A DNA stretch of 32,742 nucleotides from Burkholderiales bacterium (GTDB lineage Bacteria; Pseudomonadota; Gammaproteobacteria; Burkholderiales; Usitatibacteraceae). The stretch covers positions 1 through 32,742 of the forward strand of contig JAHCLE010000024.1 of the NCBI GenBank assembly GCA_026125445.1, written 5' to 3'. The position numbers and the translations under genes were made by a program. Shown here in pieces: positions 23,542-32,694 of this stretch; the first letter of the stretch is position 1; each line of letters starts with the position of its first letter. A model generated the notes under the pieces. It saw only the letters and a program-made list of their open reading frames with translations, did not search any database and had not been told where the DNA came from.

Positions 23542-24762
23542 CTAGACGCGGCGGATCACGAGCGTGGCGTTGGTCCCGCCGAAGCCGAAGGAGTTCGACA
23601 TCACGGTGTCGAGCCGCGCATCGCGCGTCTCCGTGACGAGCGGCAGGTCTCCCACGGCCGGGTCCGGCGTCACCACGTTCGCGGAGCCGGCGATGAAGCC
23701 TCCCGCCATCATCAGCAGGCAGTAGATCGCCTCCTGGACGCCGGCCGCACCCAGCGAATGGCCAGAGAGCGACTTGGTGGACGAGAAGGGCGGCGCCTTG
23801 ACGCCCAGTGCGGCGAAGGTCTCGCGGATCGCGCCCAGCTCGGCCACGTCCCCCACCGGCGTCGAGGTGCCGTGGGTATTGAGGTAGTCCACCGGCCCTT
23901 TCACGGTCTCCAGCGCCATGCGCATGCACCGCACGGCGCCCTCCCCGGAAGGCGCCACCATGTCGTAGCCGTCGGAGGTCGCGCCGTAGCCGGCGACTTC
24001 CCCGTAGATGTGGGCGCCGCGCTTGCGGGCGTGCTCGAGCTCCTCCAGCACGACCATGCCGCCGCCGCCGGCGATCACGAAGCCGTCGCGGTCCGCGTCG
24101 TAGGCGCGCGAGGCCTTGGCCGGCTCGTCGTTGCGGCGCGACGAGAGCGCGCCCATGGCGTCGAAGAGGCACGAGAGCGACCAGTGCAGCTCCTCTCCGC
24201 CGCCGGCGAACATCACGTCCTGCTTGCCCAGGGCGATCTTCTCGGCGCTCTCGCCGATGCAGTGCGCGCTCGTGGCGCAGGCCGAGCCGATGGAGAAGTT
24301 CAGGCCCTTGATCTCGAAGGGCGTGGCGAGGCACGCCGAGGTCGTGCTCGTCATCGTGCGCGGGACCATGTAGGGCCCGATGCGCTTGACGCCCTTGCTG
24401 CGCGCGATGTCCGCGGCCTCCACCTGGTTCTCGGGAGAGCCGCCGCCGGAGCCGGTGATGAGTCCGGTGCGCGGGTTGGACACCATGTCGGGCTCCAGCC
24501 CCGAGTCCGCGATGGCGTCCTTCATCGCGACGTAGGCGTAGGCCGCCGCCGGGCCCATGAAGCGCCGCAGCTTCCTGTCGATCGCCGCCTCGAGGTCGAC
24601 GACGGGGGCGCCCGCGACCTGGCTGCGGAAGCCCATCGTCGCGTATTCGGGCTGGTGCGTGATCCCCGAGCGCATCTCGCGCAGCGATTCGCTCACGCTC
24701 TTCTTGGTGTTGCCGAGGCAGGAGACGATGCCCAGGCCGGTGATGACGACGCGTCGCAGCAT
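23542..24762 (-). CDS. fabB: Beta-ketoacyl-ACP synthase I (FabB)
   Basis: 406 residues from the ATG at 24762; the frame remains open upstream only as a shadow of fabA. It elongates acyl-ACPs and in the FabA/FabB route extends cis-3-decenoyl-ACP. The condensing-enzyme triad is visible: Cys162 in [14 protein letters not shown], His297 in [12 protein letters not shown], His335 in [14 protein letters not shown], with Lys330. The C-terminus [17 protein letters not shown] is the usual signature. Length matches FabB. Its ATG shares a base with the fabA stop (TGATG), so the pair is coupled. Confidence 0.95.
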   Translation of the reverse strand: MLRRVVITGLGIVSCLGNTKKSVSESLREMRSGITHQPEYATMGFRSQVAGAPVVDLEAAIDRKLRRFMGPAAAYAYVAMKDAIADSGLEPDMVSNPRTGLITGSGGGSPENQVEAADIARSKGVKRIGPYMVPRTMTSTTSACLATPFEIKGLNFSIGSACATSAHCIGESAEKIALGKQDVMFAGGGEELHWSLSCLFDAMGALSSRRNDEPAKASRAYDADRDGFVIAGGGGMVVLEELEHARKRGAHIYGEVAGYGATSDGYDMVAPSGEGAVRCMRMALETVKGPVDYLNTHGTSTPVGDVAELGAIRETFAALGVKAPPFSSTKSLSGHSLGAAGVQEAIYCLLMMAGGFIAGSANVVTPDPAVGDLPLVTETRDARLDTVMSNSFGFGGTNATLVIRRV

Positions 24763-25277
24763 CAGAAGTTGTCCGTGGAGGTGAAGAGGCCGACCTTGAG
24801 GTCGGTGGCGGTGTAGATCTCGCGGCCGTCGACGAGCATGCGGCCGTCGGCGATGCCCAGCACGAGCTTGCGCTCGATGAGGCGCTTGACCGCGAGCTCG
24901 TAGGTCACGAGCTTCGCGCTCGGCAGCACCTGCCCGGTGAACTTGACCTCGCCCACGCCCAGCGCGCGGCCGCGGCCGAGGTTTCCGCGCCAGCCGAGGA
25001 AGAAGCCCACCAGCTGCCACAGCGCGTCCAGCCCCAGGCAGCCGGGCATCACGGGGTCGGTCTCGAAGTGGCAGCCGAAGAACCACAGGTCCGGCTTCAC
25101 GTCGAACTCGGCCACGATCTCGCCCTTGCCGTGGGCCCCGCCTTCCCCGGCGATGCGGGTGATGCGGTCGAACATGAGCATCGGCGGCAGCGGCAGCCGC
25201 GCGTTGCCCGGCCCGAACAGGCGGCCGTGGCCGCATTCGATCAGCTCTTCGCGGCTGTAGGCGTCTTTCGGTTCCAA
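24762..25277 (-). CDS. fabA: 3-hydroxydecanoyl-ACP dehydratase/isomerase (FabA)
   Basis: 171 residues, the standard FabA length. The start is a TTG (25277-25275): no ATG lies close upstream in frame, and the N-terminus [20 protein letters not shown] aligns by eye with the start of E. coli FabA. Catalytic His70 lies in [16 protein letters not shown] and Asp84 in [13 protein letters not shown]. It dehydrates 3-hydroxydecanoyl-ACP and isomerises the product to the cis-3 form, the branch point to unsaturated fatty acids. The TTG may limit translation. It is the first gene of fabA-fabB, diverging from DUF971 across about 100 bp; I saw no clear FabR/FadR-type site there. Confidence 0.95.
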   Translation of the reverse strand: MEPKDAYSREELIECGHGRLFGPGNARLPLPPMLMFDRITRIAGEGGAHGKGEIVAEFDVKPDLWFFGCHFETDPVMPGCLGLDALWQLVGFFLGWRGNLGRGRALGVGEVKFTGQVLPSAKLVTYELAVKRLIERKLVLGIADGRMLVDGREIYTATDLKVGLFTSTDNF

Positions 25278-25375
25278 TTCGGAATTCCCGTGGGTTTTGC
25301 AGGGGGATAGGATACCCCGGCCGGGGGCGGCCGGGCTCGGTTCCGGCAGGGGCCGGGCGTCGGGAATATGGGAAA

Positions 25376-25774
25376 ATGACGGCCTGGAATCCCGAGCCCT
25401 TCCCCATGGACCGAAATACCCCCCGCCCCACCGAGATCAAGCTGCACCAGAAGTCGCGCATCCTCGAGATCGCCTTCGACGACGGAAGCCGCTTCAGCCT
25501 GCCCTGCGAGTACCTGCGCGTCTTTTCCCCCTCCGCCGAGGTGCGCGGCCACGGCCCCGGCCAGGAGGTCCTGCAGGTGGGCAAGCGCGACGTGGAGATC
25601 AAGGAGATCGAGCCGGTGGGCAACTACGCGGTGAAGCTCGCCTTCTCCGACGGCCACGACACGGGCCTGTATTCCTGGGAATACCTTCACGAGCTGGGCG
25701 AGAAGCAGGAGTCGAGCTGGAAGAGCTACCTCAAGCGGCTCGAGGAGGCCGGCGCCTCGCGCGACCCTAAATGA
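25376..25774 (+). CDS. DUF971 (gamma-butyrobetaine hydroxylase-like N-terminal domain) protein
   Basis: 132 residues from 25376, or 122 from a second in-frame ATG at 25406 ([11 protein letters not shown]), which may be the true start since the domain begins at [20 protein letters not shown]. Further marks are [40 protein letters not shown] and [10 protein letters not shown]. The domain is known from Fe-S- and hydroxylase-associated proteins, but the stand-alone form has no settled function. It is regularly found just before ubiE in betaproteobacteria, and here its stop overlaps the ubiE start (ATGA). Confidence 0.9.
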   Translation: MTAWNPEPFPMDRNTPRPTEIKLHQKSRILEIAFDDGSRFSLPCEYLRVFSPSAEVRGHGPGQEVLQVGKRDVEIKEIEPVGNYAVKLAFSDGHDTGLYSWEYLHELGEKQESSWKSYLKRLEEAGASRDPK

Positions 25775-26508
25775 GCGACAAGACCACCCATTTCGGCTTC
25801 AAGGAGGTCCCGGAGGCGGAGAAGGGCGCCCACGTCGGGCGCGTCTTCACCTCGGTCGCGCAGAACTACGACCGCATGAACGACCTCATGTCGCTGGGCA
25901 TGCACCGACTCTGGAAGCACTTCGCCATCGAGATGGCCGACGTGAAGCCGGGCCAGAGGGTGCTCGACGTGGCCTCCGGCAGTGGCGACCTGGCACTCGC
26001 CTTCGCGAAGCGCGCGGGGGACTCGGGACTCGTGGTGATGACGGACATCAACGGCGAGATGCTGGCCGTGGGCCGCGACAAGGTGATGGACCACGGGCAA
26101 ATCGCCCCGCCGGCGATCTGCAACGGCGAGCGCCTCCCCTTTCCGGACGACACGTTCGACTGCGTCACCATCGCCTTCGGGCTGCGCAACTTCACGCACA
26201 AGGACCGGGGCCTGGCGGAGTTCGCGCGCGTCACCCGCCCCGGCGGGCGCGTGCTGGTGCTCGAGTTCTCCAAGGTGTGGAAGCCGCTCGCGAAGCCCTA
26301 CGACCTGTACTCCTTCAACGTGCTGCCGTGGCTGGGCAAGCACGTGGCCCGGGACGAGGACGCCTACCAGTACCTCGCCGAGTCGATCCGCATGCATCCC
26401 GACCAGGCCACGCTCAAGGCCATGATGGAGGCCGCGGGCCTCGTCAGGGTCGACTACCACAACCTCACGCTCGGGGTCGTGGCGCTTCACCGGGGGTTCA
26501 AGCCGTGA
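25771..26508 (+). CDS. ubiE: Ubiquinone/menaquinone biosynthesis C-methyltransferase UbiE
   Basis: 245 residues, normal for UbiE. It methylates the benzoquinol ring carbon using S-adenosylmethionine in ubiquinone (and menaquinone) synthesis. Signatures are [20 protein letters not shown] motif [19 protein letters not shown] (~64-80), [20 protein letters not shown], and [20 protein letters not shown]. Its TGA overlaps the GTG of ubiJ (GTGA), and its start overlaps DUF971, so the three are translated as a chain. Confidence 0.96.
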   Translation: MSDKTTHFGFKEVPEAEKGAHVGRVFTSVAQNYDRMNDLMSLGMHRLWKHFAIEMADVKPGQRVLDVASGSGDLALAFAKRAGDSGLVVMTDINGEMLAVGRDKVMDHGQIAPPAICNGERLPFPDDTFDCVTIAFGLRNFTHKDRGLAEFARVTRPGGRVLVLEFSKVWKPLAKPYDLYSFNVLPWLGKHVARDEDAYQYLAESIRMHPDQATLKAMMEAAGLVRVDYHNLTLGVVALHRGFKP

Positions 26509-27113
26509 TCGGCGCCGCACCCGCCTCGCTCTCCGCCGTCCCCGCGACGCTCGCCGCCGCGGCGATCAACCGGCTCACGGGCGCGGCGCCCCTTTCGCGC
26601 GAGCGCCTGGCGCGCTTCGCGGGCAAGACGGCGCTCTTCCGCGTGGGGCCGGTTCCGGTCTCGCTCACGGTGCAGACCACGGGTGAGGTGCTGCCGGCCA
26701 TCGGAGATGCGGCGCCGGATCTCGAGGTGCGCCTGTCGCCCTTTCTCCTGCCGAGGCTCGCGGCGCACGACGAGACTGCCTACCGTGACGTCGAAACCTC
26801 CGGCGACGTGGAATTCGCGGGCGAGGTTGCCTATCTCGCGAAGCACCTGCGCTGGGACGTCGAGGAGGACCTCTCGAAGGTGGTGGGCGACGCCGCCGCC
26901 AACCGCGCCGTGTCCACCGCCCGCGCCGCCGCCGCGTGGGGCAAGGATGCCTCGGAGCGCCTGGCCGCCGGCGCCGCCGAGTACTTCACCGAGGAGGATC
27001 CCCTCATCGCCTCGCGCGTGAAGGTGGAGGACTTCATCGCCGGCGTCACGGAGCTTCGCGACGCGGTCGAGCGCCTCGACAAGCGAATCGAAAGGCTCGA
27101 AGGGAAGGCGTGA
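26505..27113 (+). CDS. ubiJ: Ubiquinone biosynthesis accessory factor UbiJ (SCP2 domain)
   Basis: 202 residues from a GTG at 26505 overlapping the ubiE stop; the frame extends upstream only as shadow. The N-terminal half is an SCP2-like lipid-binding domain ([55 protein letters not shown]), and the C-terminus is a helical coiled coil ([20 protein letters not shown]). UbiJ is a non-enzymatic scaffold of the ubiquinone complex that binds lipid intermediates. Its partner UbiB, often downstream, is missing here and is replaced by a transporter gene that overlaps the ubiJ stop (TGATG). Confidence 0.9.
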   Translation: MIGAAPASLSAVPATLAAAAINRLTGAAPLSRERLARFAGKTALFRVGPVPVSLTVQTTGEVLPAIGDAAPDLEVRLSPFLLPRLAAHDETAYRDVETSGDVEFAGEVAYLAKHLRWDVEEDLSKVVGDAAANRAVSTARAAAAWGKDASERLAAGAAEYFTEEDPLIASRVKVEDFIAGVTELRDAVERLDKRIERLEGKA

Positions 27114-27973
27114 TGCCTTCCCACGGCCGCTCCGCTTCCGGCATCACCCTCATCGTCGTCTCCGCCTGCGCCTTCGGCGCGATGGCGATCTTCACGCGCT
27201 TCGCGTACGCCTCCGGCGCCAACGTGACGGGCGTGCTCACCGCGCGCTTCGCGATCGCGGGTGCGCTTCTCGCCGGTGTGATGGTCGCGACCGGGCGGGC
27301 GTGGCCCCGGGGTCGTCCCCTGCTGGTGGCGATCGGCATGGGCGCTATCGGCTACGTCGGGCAGGCGATGTGCTTCTTCTCCGCGCTCAACCACGCCTCC
27401 GCGGGGCTGGTGGCGCTGCTCCTCTACGCCTATCCCACGCTCGTGGTGCTGCTCTCCGCGGCTTTCCTGGGCGACAAGCTCACCGTGCGCAGCCTCGCGC
27501 TCCTCGCGTTCAGCTTCGGCGGCCTTGCGCTCACTCTCGGTGGCGGGCACGGGACGCAAACGGGCATCGCGCTCGGCCTCGGCGCCGCCGCGTTCTATTC
27601 CGTCTACATCGTGGTCGGCGCGCGCGAGCTCGCCCGCACCGACGCGCTCGCGAGCACCACGGTGGTGTGCCTGTCGGCCGCGGCCGCGCTGGCGCTCTCC
27701 GCCCCCTTCACCGAACCGCGCTTTCCCGGTGCGGCGTGGGGCTGGCCGGCCATCGGCGCCATCGCGATCGTCTCGACCGTGATCGCGATCCTCACCTTCT
27801 TCGCCGGGTTGAAGCGCGTCGGTCCCGCCGTGGCGTCGGTCGTCTCCACGCTCGAGCCGGTAGTCACGGTGGTCCTCGCCTGGCTGATATTGGGCGAGAC
27901 GCTCGGCCTCGCGCAGCTCGCGGGCGGCGCCGTCGTGCTGGCTTGCGCCGCGCTCCTCGCCCGCTCACGCTAG
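27113..27973 (+). CDS. EamA-family (DMT superfamily) transporter
   Basis: 286 residues with ten hydrophobic segments in two homologous EamA halves. Half one: ITLIVVSACAFGAMAIFTRF to GLVALLLYAYPTLVVLLSA and a GDKLT loop. Half two: GIALGLGAAAFYSVYIVVGA to VVSTLEPVVTVVLAWLILGE with the usual GETL end. These inner-membrane carriers export or import metabolites such as amino acids; the substrate here cannot be told. The ATG shares a base with the ubiJ stop (TGATG) after a GGGAAGG site, so it is coupled to the ubiquinone genes, possibly only by convenience. The amidase gene begins 5 bp later. Confidence 0.9.
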   Translation: MPSHGRSASGITLIVVSACAFGAMAIFTRFAYASGANVTGVLTARFAIAGALLAGVMVATGRAWPRGRPLLVAIGMGAIGYVGQAMCFFSALNHASAGLVALLLYAYPTLVVLLSAAFLGDKLTVRSLALLAFSFGGLALTLGGGHGTQTGIALGLGAAAFYSVYIVVGARELARTDALASTTVVCLSAAAALALSAPFTEPRFPGAAWGWPAIGAIAIVSTVIAILTFFAGLKRVGPAVASVVSTLEPVVTVVLAWLILGETLGLAQLAGGAVVLACAALLARSR

Positions 27974-27978
27974 CGACC

Positions 27979-28716
27979 ATGTTTCGCATCCGTCCACTCC
28001 TCGCGGCTCTCACGATGACGCTCGCGGCCTGCGCGCCTGCCCCGCAGCGCGCGGGGATCCCGACCGAATGGCGCGGCTCGCCCAACTACGACGAGCGCCG
28101 GCCGAACTTCGTGATCGTCCACTACACGAGCGAGGACGATGCCGAACGCGCGCTGGCGGTCCTGTCCGATCCGCTGCGCGCGGTGAGCGCGCATTACCTC
28201 GTCGCCCGCGACGGCACGATCTACCAGCTCGTCGACGAGCGCGACCGCGCCTGGCACGCGGGGGAGTCGCGCTGGGGAGCGACCACGGACCTCAACTCCG
28301 CCTCCATCGGAATCGAGCTCGACAACAACGGGACGGAGCCCTTCGGGGAGGCGCAGGTTTCCGCCCTGCTGGGCTTGCTTCGCGACGTCGTCGACCGCAA
28401 CCGGATTCCCGCTTCGAACATCCTCGGGCATTCGGACGTCGCGCCACGGCGGAAGATCGATCCCGGTCCGGCATTCCCGTGGGGCACGCTCGCGAAGCAG
28501 GGCTTCGGCCTCTGGTGCGAGCCGCCGTATCCGCCGGCGCCGGACTCCTTCGACGCCATCGCGGGCCTGGGCGCCATCGGCTACGACGTCGCCGACGCGG
28601 ACGCGGCGATACGCGCGTTCAGGCTGCACTTCGCGCCCGGCGATTCCTCGGGCGAACTCGCCGCCGGCGAGCGCGCATTGATCCAGTGCCTCTCCCAGCG
28701 GGCGATGTCGCGGTGA
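27979..28716 (+). CDS. Lipoprotein N-acetylmuramoyl-L-alanine amidase (AmiD/AmpD-type)
   Basis: 245 residues from the ATG at 27979, 5 bp after the EamA stop. The lipobox LAAC gives Cys18, so an outer-membrane-anchored lipoprotein is expected, like E. coli AmiD. The Amidase_2 domain has Zn ligands His48 (FVIVHYTSEDD), His151 and Asp161 (ILGHSDVAPRRKIDPGPAFP), with Glu113 and Lys159 at the catalytic positions of AmpD. It cleaves the amide between N-acetylmuramic acid and L-Ala. The C-terminal ~60 residues (GLGAIGYDVADADAAIRAF) look like a peptidoglycan-binding helical domain. It probably acts in periplasmic murein turnover. Confidence 0.92.
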   Translation: MFRIRPLLAALTMTLAACAPAPQRAGIPTEWRGSPNYDERRPNFVIVHYTSEDDAERALAVLSDPLRAVSAHYLVARDGTIYQLVDERDRAWHAGESRWGATTDLNSASIGIELDNNGTEPFGEAQVSALLGLLRDVVDRNRIPASNILGHSDVAPRRKIDPGPAFPWGTLAKQGFGLWCEPPYPPAPDSFDAIAGLGAIGYDVADADAAIRAFRLHFAPGDSSGELAAGERALIQCLSQRAMSR

Positions 28717-28899
28717 GTCGCGTGATGGACGCTTGTCCGCTCTCGGACTGATGTGTTAGCTTCGGACAAACAGGAGGTTCATCGCCGCAACAGGCCGGAC
28801 GCGCGCGAGCCCCGTGTCGATTGCCGCGCGAGCGATGTCCCGTCGTGCGACGACGACACCGACATTTCGAAGGCGCCCAACCGTGAAGGATGCCTTCTC

Positions 28900-30933
28900 T
28901 TGTCGATTTCCTTTTCCTTGACTGATTCGTCCCCCGAAGGCACACCCGCGGCCCCCGGTTGGCGGCGCCGGTTCCCGGCAATCGTTCCGGCACTGGTGCT
29001 CGCGATGACCTTGCCGTGGGCGATTGCGGCCGGCGCCGCGCAGGAATGCCGCGTCAGCCGGGAGAACTTCGGGATCAAGCCCTCGCCCACCCGGGTCGGG
29101 CCGCCCCCGAGGACAGGGGTAGCCGTCACGAAACATCCTCCCCCGGGAATGGCCTCAGGCGGCGGTGTCCCCTACACGCCGACGCCCGAGGAGGCGCTTC
29201 GACGCCGCGTCAACGAGTCGATCTGGAATCGCGACCACGGCGAGTTCATGAAGGCCATGCCCAAGGGGAAGGCGGAGCGTGACGAGCTCCTTCGCAAGAC
29301 GTTCGCCTTCCAGAACGCGATTGGCTACGGCGCGCTGCCAACCGTTCGCCAGATCCTCGAGTGGGATCCGGGCGCCCTGCGCGCCCTGGATTCGAAGACC
29401 GTCATCCACCTTCTGGGCCAGGTGACGGGGACCTGGCGAAGCGTCCGCGATTCGCAGCAGAAGGGCTGGCCCGTCCGCAATCCGCCACCGGACGCGGACT
29501 TCGGCGAGATCGCCCGCATGCTCCTCGACACGAAGGTCTGGCTGGGCGGCGCACCGAACCCGGCCCTCGCGAACCTGATGTCGATGGCGCCCTCGGGCGA
29601 GGCGAACCGCGTGGGGCGCTGGCTGCTGGAGCGTGGCGCCTCGATCGAGCGCATGGGGCCCGGTTTGCGTTCCCCGTTGTCGCTTGCGATCCAGAACCGC
29701 AACGACGAAATGGCCACGCTGATGCTCGATCTGCGCAAGCCGAGCCAGGAGGCGCTCGACGAGGCGCTGGTGTACTCCTCGGCGTACTTCTCTTGGTGGG
29801 GCAAGGCGTCGATCGCGCTCCCGGAGCGTCTGCTGTCGCTCGGAGCGAACATCAACGTGGACGGGAAGGCATTTGGCGCGAGCTTCGAGCCGGCGCTCAA
29901 CGCGAGCCGGTCGTACGCCCAGCTGAAGGAGAGGGAACCCCTGCTGCTGGCCATCCGTTACCGGGCGGACCCGAACCGGCACTCGGCGAGCGGGGATTCG
30001 CCGCTGATGAACGTGGTCCACGACCACGAGCTGATGGAGGGATTGCTCAAGCTGGGGGCGAATCCGGACCACCGCGATTACCACGGCAAGTCGGCGATCA
30101 TGATCGCCGTGAGCACGCCGGAATGGGTCGTGAGGGAGCTCGACGACCGCCGGCCGCTCGCGCAGGTGGCACCCTCCACGGACCCGGCCCATCGCGCCAG
30201 GTCGGTCTCCCTGCTGCTCCAGTACGGCGCGAATCCCAACCTGGCCTCGGCAGGCGAGTTGACGCCCGTCATGCGGACTCGCGACGGGGACGACGCGGCC
30301 ATCGAGGCCCTCATGGCGAAAGGGGCGAGGGTCGTGCTTCCCGCCCAGCTCAGGACGATGTACGCAGGCAGGGGTACGCCCATCGGCCCCGTGAGCTGGG
30401 CGCTCGCCCAGCACAACGATTCGCTCGCCTCCGCGCTGCTGCGTCGCGACGGCGCCGATTCCCGCGAAGATTGCGGTGCCCTCTACTACGCGGTGGAGGG
30501 CGGGGCTGTCCGTGCCGCATCCCTGCTGATCGACGCGAAGGCGACGCGTGAATTCCGCCTTCCCGACGGGGCTACGCCGCGGCTGCTGCTCGCCGCTGCG
30601 TCTTCGGGCAACCTCGAGCTGGTGAAGCTGCTGCTGGACCGGCGCGTCGTCGACATCAACGAGACCTCGCCGACGATGTGGAGCAAGGGGCCCAGGGAGG
30701 TGTACGGCGTGCTCGCCGCGCCGCTCTTCGGAAGCTACCAGGGATCGGGAGGAGGCGAGAACGCGTTGATGATGGCGGCGGCGGGGGGCCATGTCGAAAT
30801 CGTGAAGGAGCTGGTCCGACGGGGCATCGACGTGCGGCACCGCACGGCCACGGGCGCCGGCGCCCTCGACTACGCCCGCAACGAGAACGGAGGCGAGATT
30901 GGGGAGATCCTCCGCGCCCATGGCCTCAAGTAG
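28900..30933 (+). CDS. Exported ankyrin-repeat protein
   Basis: 677 residues from a TTG at 28900, preceded by AAGGA at 9 nt. The frame is open back to a GTG at 28753, but that start has no ribosome site and adds a charged, unstructured lead. A signal-like helix follows RRR (FPAIVPALVLAMTLPWAIAA, GAAQEC). The rest is degenerate ankyrin repeats: RSPLSLAIQNRNDEMATLML, SPLMNVVHDHELMEGLLKLG, VSLLLQYGANPNLASAGELT, NLELVKLLLDRRVVDINETS, ENALMMAAAGGHVEIVKELV. It is likely periplasmic, with protein-binding function and unknown partner. The last bases overlap the next, similar gene. It may be read with the upstream amidase or from its own promoter. Confidence 0.8.
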   Translation: MSISFSLTDSSPEGTPAAPGWRRRFPAIVPALVLAMTLPWAIAAGAAQECRVSRENFGIKPSPTRVGPPPRTGVAVTKHPPPGMASGGGVPYTPTPEEALRRRVNESIWNRDHGEFMKAMPKGKAERDELLRKTFAFQNAIGYGALPTVRQILEWDPGALRALDSKTVIHLLGQVTGTWRSVRDSQQKGWPVRNPPPDADFGEIARMLLDTKVWLGGAPNPALANLMSMAPSGEANRVGRWLLERGASIERMGPGLRSPLSLAIQNRNDEMATLMLDLRKPSQEALDEALVYSSAYFSWWGKASIALPERLLSLGANINVDGKAFGASFEPALNASRSYAQLKEREPLLLAIRYRADPNRHSASGDSPLMNVVHDHELMEGLLKLGANPDHRDYHGKSAIMIAVSTPEWVVRELDDRRPLAQVAPSTDPAHRARSVSLLLQYGANPNLASAGELTPVMRTRDGDDAAIEALMAKGARVVLPAQLRTMYAGRGTPIGPVSWALAQHNDSLASALLRRDGADSREDCGALYYAVEGGAVRAASLLIDAKATREFRLPDGATPRLLLAAASSGNLELVKLLLDRRVVDINETSPTMWSKGPREVYGVLAAPLFGSYQGSGGGENALMMAAAGGHVEIVKELVRRGIDVRHRTATGAGALDYARNENGGEIGEILRAHGLK

Positions 30934-32524
30934 GACTGGGAGCCGCTTGGCCCCGCGCTTTGCCGCGCTCGTCGCTTGCGCGATAGGGCTGCTCCCGCCC
31001 GCCCCGGCGGTCGCCATCGACCTGGAAGTGCGAAGCATCGCCTACGTCGAGATCAAGGGCGTGATCCGCGACGGGCGAACGAACGCGCCGCTCGAGGACG
31101 CGCGGGTCTACGCGACCTGGACGGCCGTGAGCTATGGCGGCTACGGGCGCGGAACGAGCGTCTGCTTGCGGTTTGCCGCCGGGAAGTCGGATTCGCAAGG
31201 CCGGTTCTCGATCGTGACGCCGGAATGGGCGGTCTTCCGGCCCGGGTTGGCGCAGCAGTTCGTCGACATCCGCATCCACAAGCCGGGCTGGCAGGAAATG
31301 CCCGAAGGAGACTCCGAGGACGGCCGGGCGATGAAGCTGGAGGAGGAAAAGGTCGCATCGGCCGCCGCCTTGTCCCAGGGCGGAATCCTGGCGAAGAGGC
31401 GGATCGGCGTGGACGCGCGGCTCTTTCCCGCCCGCGAGGACGCCAACGACCGCCTTCGCCGCCTCCGGTCGATGACGATGCGCGAGCCCAGGTGCGAGAA
31501 CCGTGGCGAGGATCGGCCAATCCGGGAGTACTTCGATGCCATCGCGAGCGAGGCGCAGGCCCTCGCGAAGACGAAGTACGAGAAGGCCCTGGCGGATCTC
31601 CTTGCGAGCCGTGCGAGCCGCGCGATCGAGAAGGACCACGTCGACGAGGAAGGCGAGGACTGGTTCCGGAAGGTCACGGCGTACCTCGATCCCGAGGACC
31701 TCGAAAGCCGAAGCTCCCAGGGTGACGCGACCGCACTGATGTACTTGGCCGGCGCCGGCAATGCCGCGGAAGTGCGTCGGCTGCTGGGCCTCGGTGCAAA
31801 CCCGAACCGAACGCGGGGAAGGGGCGACTCCGACAGCGCGCTCACGACGGCCATGAAGCAATACGGATGGGCCAACGTGAACCGGCCGCCGGACGGCGCG
31901 AAGTATCTCGCCGTCATCCAGGCCCTGCTCGTTGATCCACGGACGAATCCCGACCTTCGTGGCGCGGCTTTCGACTACACCCCGCTGATGCGCGCCCTAG
32001 AGTACGGCCAGGACGACGTGGTGGAGCTGCTCCTGAAGGCGGGCGCGAACCCGAACCTGACCGCGTACAACCGGCAGTTCTCCGCGTTGTCGATCGCTTC
32101 GAAGCGGGCGGCCACGGGACAGAATGGCGCGGGAGTGCCGATGCCCGGGGCGGCAAGGCAGTTCGATCTCCTGCTCGCATCGCCCAAGCTGGACCGCAAC
32201 ATGGTGAGCACCTACGACGGGAACACGCCGCTGACGGGGGCGATTTCCGGCGCGTACGCGGAGGTGGCGCGCAAGCTTCTCGAGGCCGGCGCCGACCCCA
32301 ATGCGCCGAACCATGGCAAGGCGCCGCCTCTCATCGTGGCCACGGAGCACGCGATCCTCAACGAGAGCTACCGCCGCAAGGAGTATGTCGACACCGTCAG
32401 GCTCCTCGCGGCCTGGCCCGGCGTGCGCCATGACGTGGTCGTCCGGGGCAAGACGGCGCTCCAGATGGCCCGGGACGCCCGGCGACAGGACCTGGTAGAG
32501 ATCCTTCAGGCGGAACGTCGCTAG
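30899..32524 (+). CDS. Exported ankyrin-repeat protein with N-terminal beta-sandwich domain
   Basis: 541 residues from a TTG at 30899, which has GGAGG 5 nt upstream; an ATG at 30920 is the alternative. Either start overlaps the previous ankyrin gene. The signal peptide ends LLPPAPAVA (~40). A segment VEIKGVIRDGRTNAPLEDAR, then VYATW, resembles a carboxypeptidase-regulatory/CNA-B-like domain (~50-130). A charged helical region follows, then ankyrin repeats from ~280: ALMYLAGAGNAAEVRRLLGL, TPLMRALEYGQDDVVELLLK, TPLTGAISGAYAEVARKLLE, with GANPN and GADPN turns. Probably periplasmic. Domain mixture and tandem placement suggest a pair acting together. Function unknown. Confidence 0.82.
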   Translation: MGRSSAPMASSRTGSRLAPRFAALVACAIGLLPPAPAVAIDLEVRSIAYVEIKGVIRDGRTNAPLEDARVYATWTAVSYGGYGRGTSVCLRFAAGKSDSQGRFSIVTPEWAVFRPGLAQQFVDIRIHKPGWQEMPEGDSEDGRAMKLEEEKVASAAALSQGGILAKRRIGVDARLFPAREDANDRLRRLRSMTMREPRCENRGEDRPIREYFDAIASEAQALAKTKYEKALADLLASRASRAIEKDHVDEEGEDWFRKVTAYLDPEDLESRSSQGDATALMYLAGAGNAAEVRRLLGLGANPNRTRGRGDSDSALTTAMKQYGWANVNRPPDGAKYLAVIQALLVDPRTNPDLRGAAFDYTPLMRALEYGQDDVVELLLKAGANPNLTAYNRQFSALSIASKRAATGQNGAGVPMPGAARQFDLLLASPKLDRNMVSTYDGNTPLTGAISGAYAEVARKLLEAGADPNAPNHGKAPPLIVATEHAILNESYRRKEYVDTVRLLAAWPGVRHDVVVRGKTALQMARDARRQDLVEILQAERR

Positions 32525-32544
32525 GACCGATTTCGTTGCGGTGC

Positions 32545-32569
32545 CGCGCCGCGAGGATCGCCCGGCGCG
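32545..32569 (+). terminator. Possible terminator after the ankyrin genes
   Basis: CGCGCCG (32545-32551) pairs with CGGCGCG (32563-32569) across 11 nt, 20 bp after the stop at 32524. There is no T-run, so this is weak. Confidence 0.3.
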
Positions 32570-32592
32570 TCGCGACCCCCGGTGGCCGTGAA

Positions 32593-32609
32593 TCCCGGAT
32601 AATTCGGGA
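32593..32609 (+). promoter_or_regulatory. Possible -10 element inside a short dyad
   Basis: TCCCG (32593-32597), GATAATT, CGGGA (32605-32609): a 5-bp dyad around GATAAT (32598-32603), which matches five of six bases of a sigma70 -10. No -35 is visible at the right distance. It lies about 90 bp before the exported-protein start at 32695 and is the best promoter guess for that gene. Confidence 0.3.
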
Positions 32610-32694
32610 ATGCGGCGCTCCCGCGCCGAACGGCCCGCTCCGAAGGAAGTCCGGAACACACCATGCCCGCCGTCTCCCTCTCCCGCTTCGCTAG

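Noticed and set aside
28753-28899. GTG at 28753 as the start of the first ankyrin gene, and an AGGAGG at 28772-28777
   Set aside because: The GTG lacks a ribosome site and the added residues look non-coding. AGGAGG has no ATG, GTG or TTG at a usable distance. The TTG at 28900 has AAGGA at 9 nt and leads into a signal peptide.
29155-31038. A 627-residue minus-strand frame opposite the ankyrin genes
   Set aside because: No domain pattern; the plus-strand frames show ankyrin repeats and signal peptides.
27979-32524. A type VI secretion effector/immunity module (amidase plus periplasmic ankyrins)
   Set aside because: The amidase is a lipobox-bearing AmiD-type housekeeping enzyme, and no VgrG, PAAR, Hcp or Rhs gene is present. 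Kept only as a loose possibility for the ankyrin proteins.
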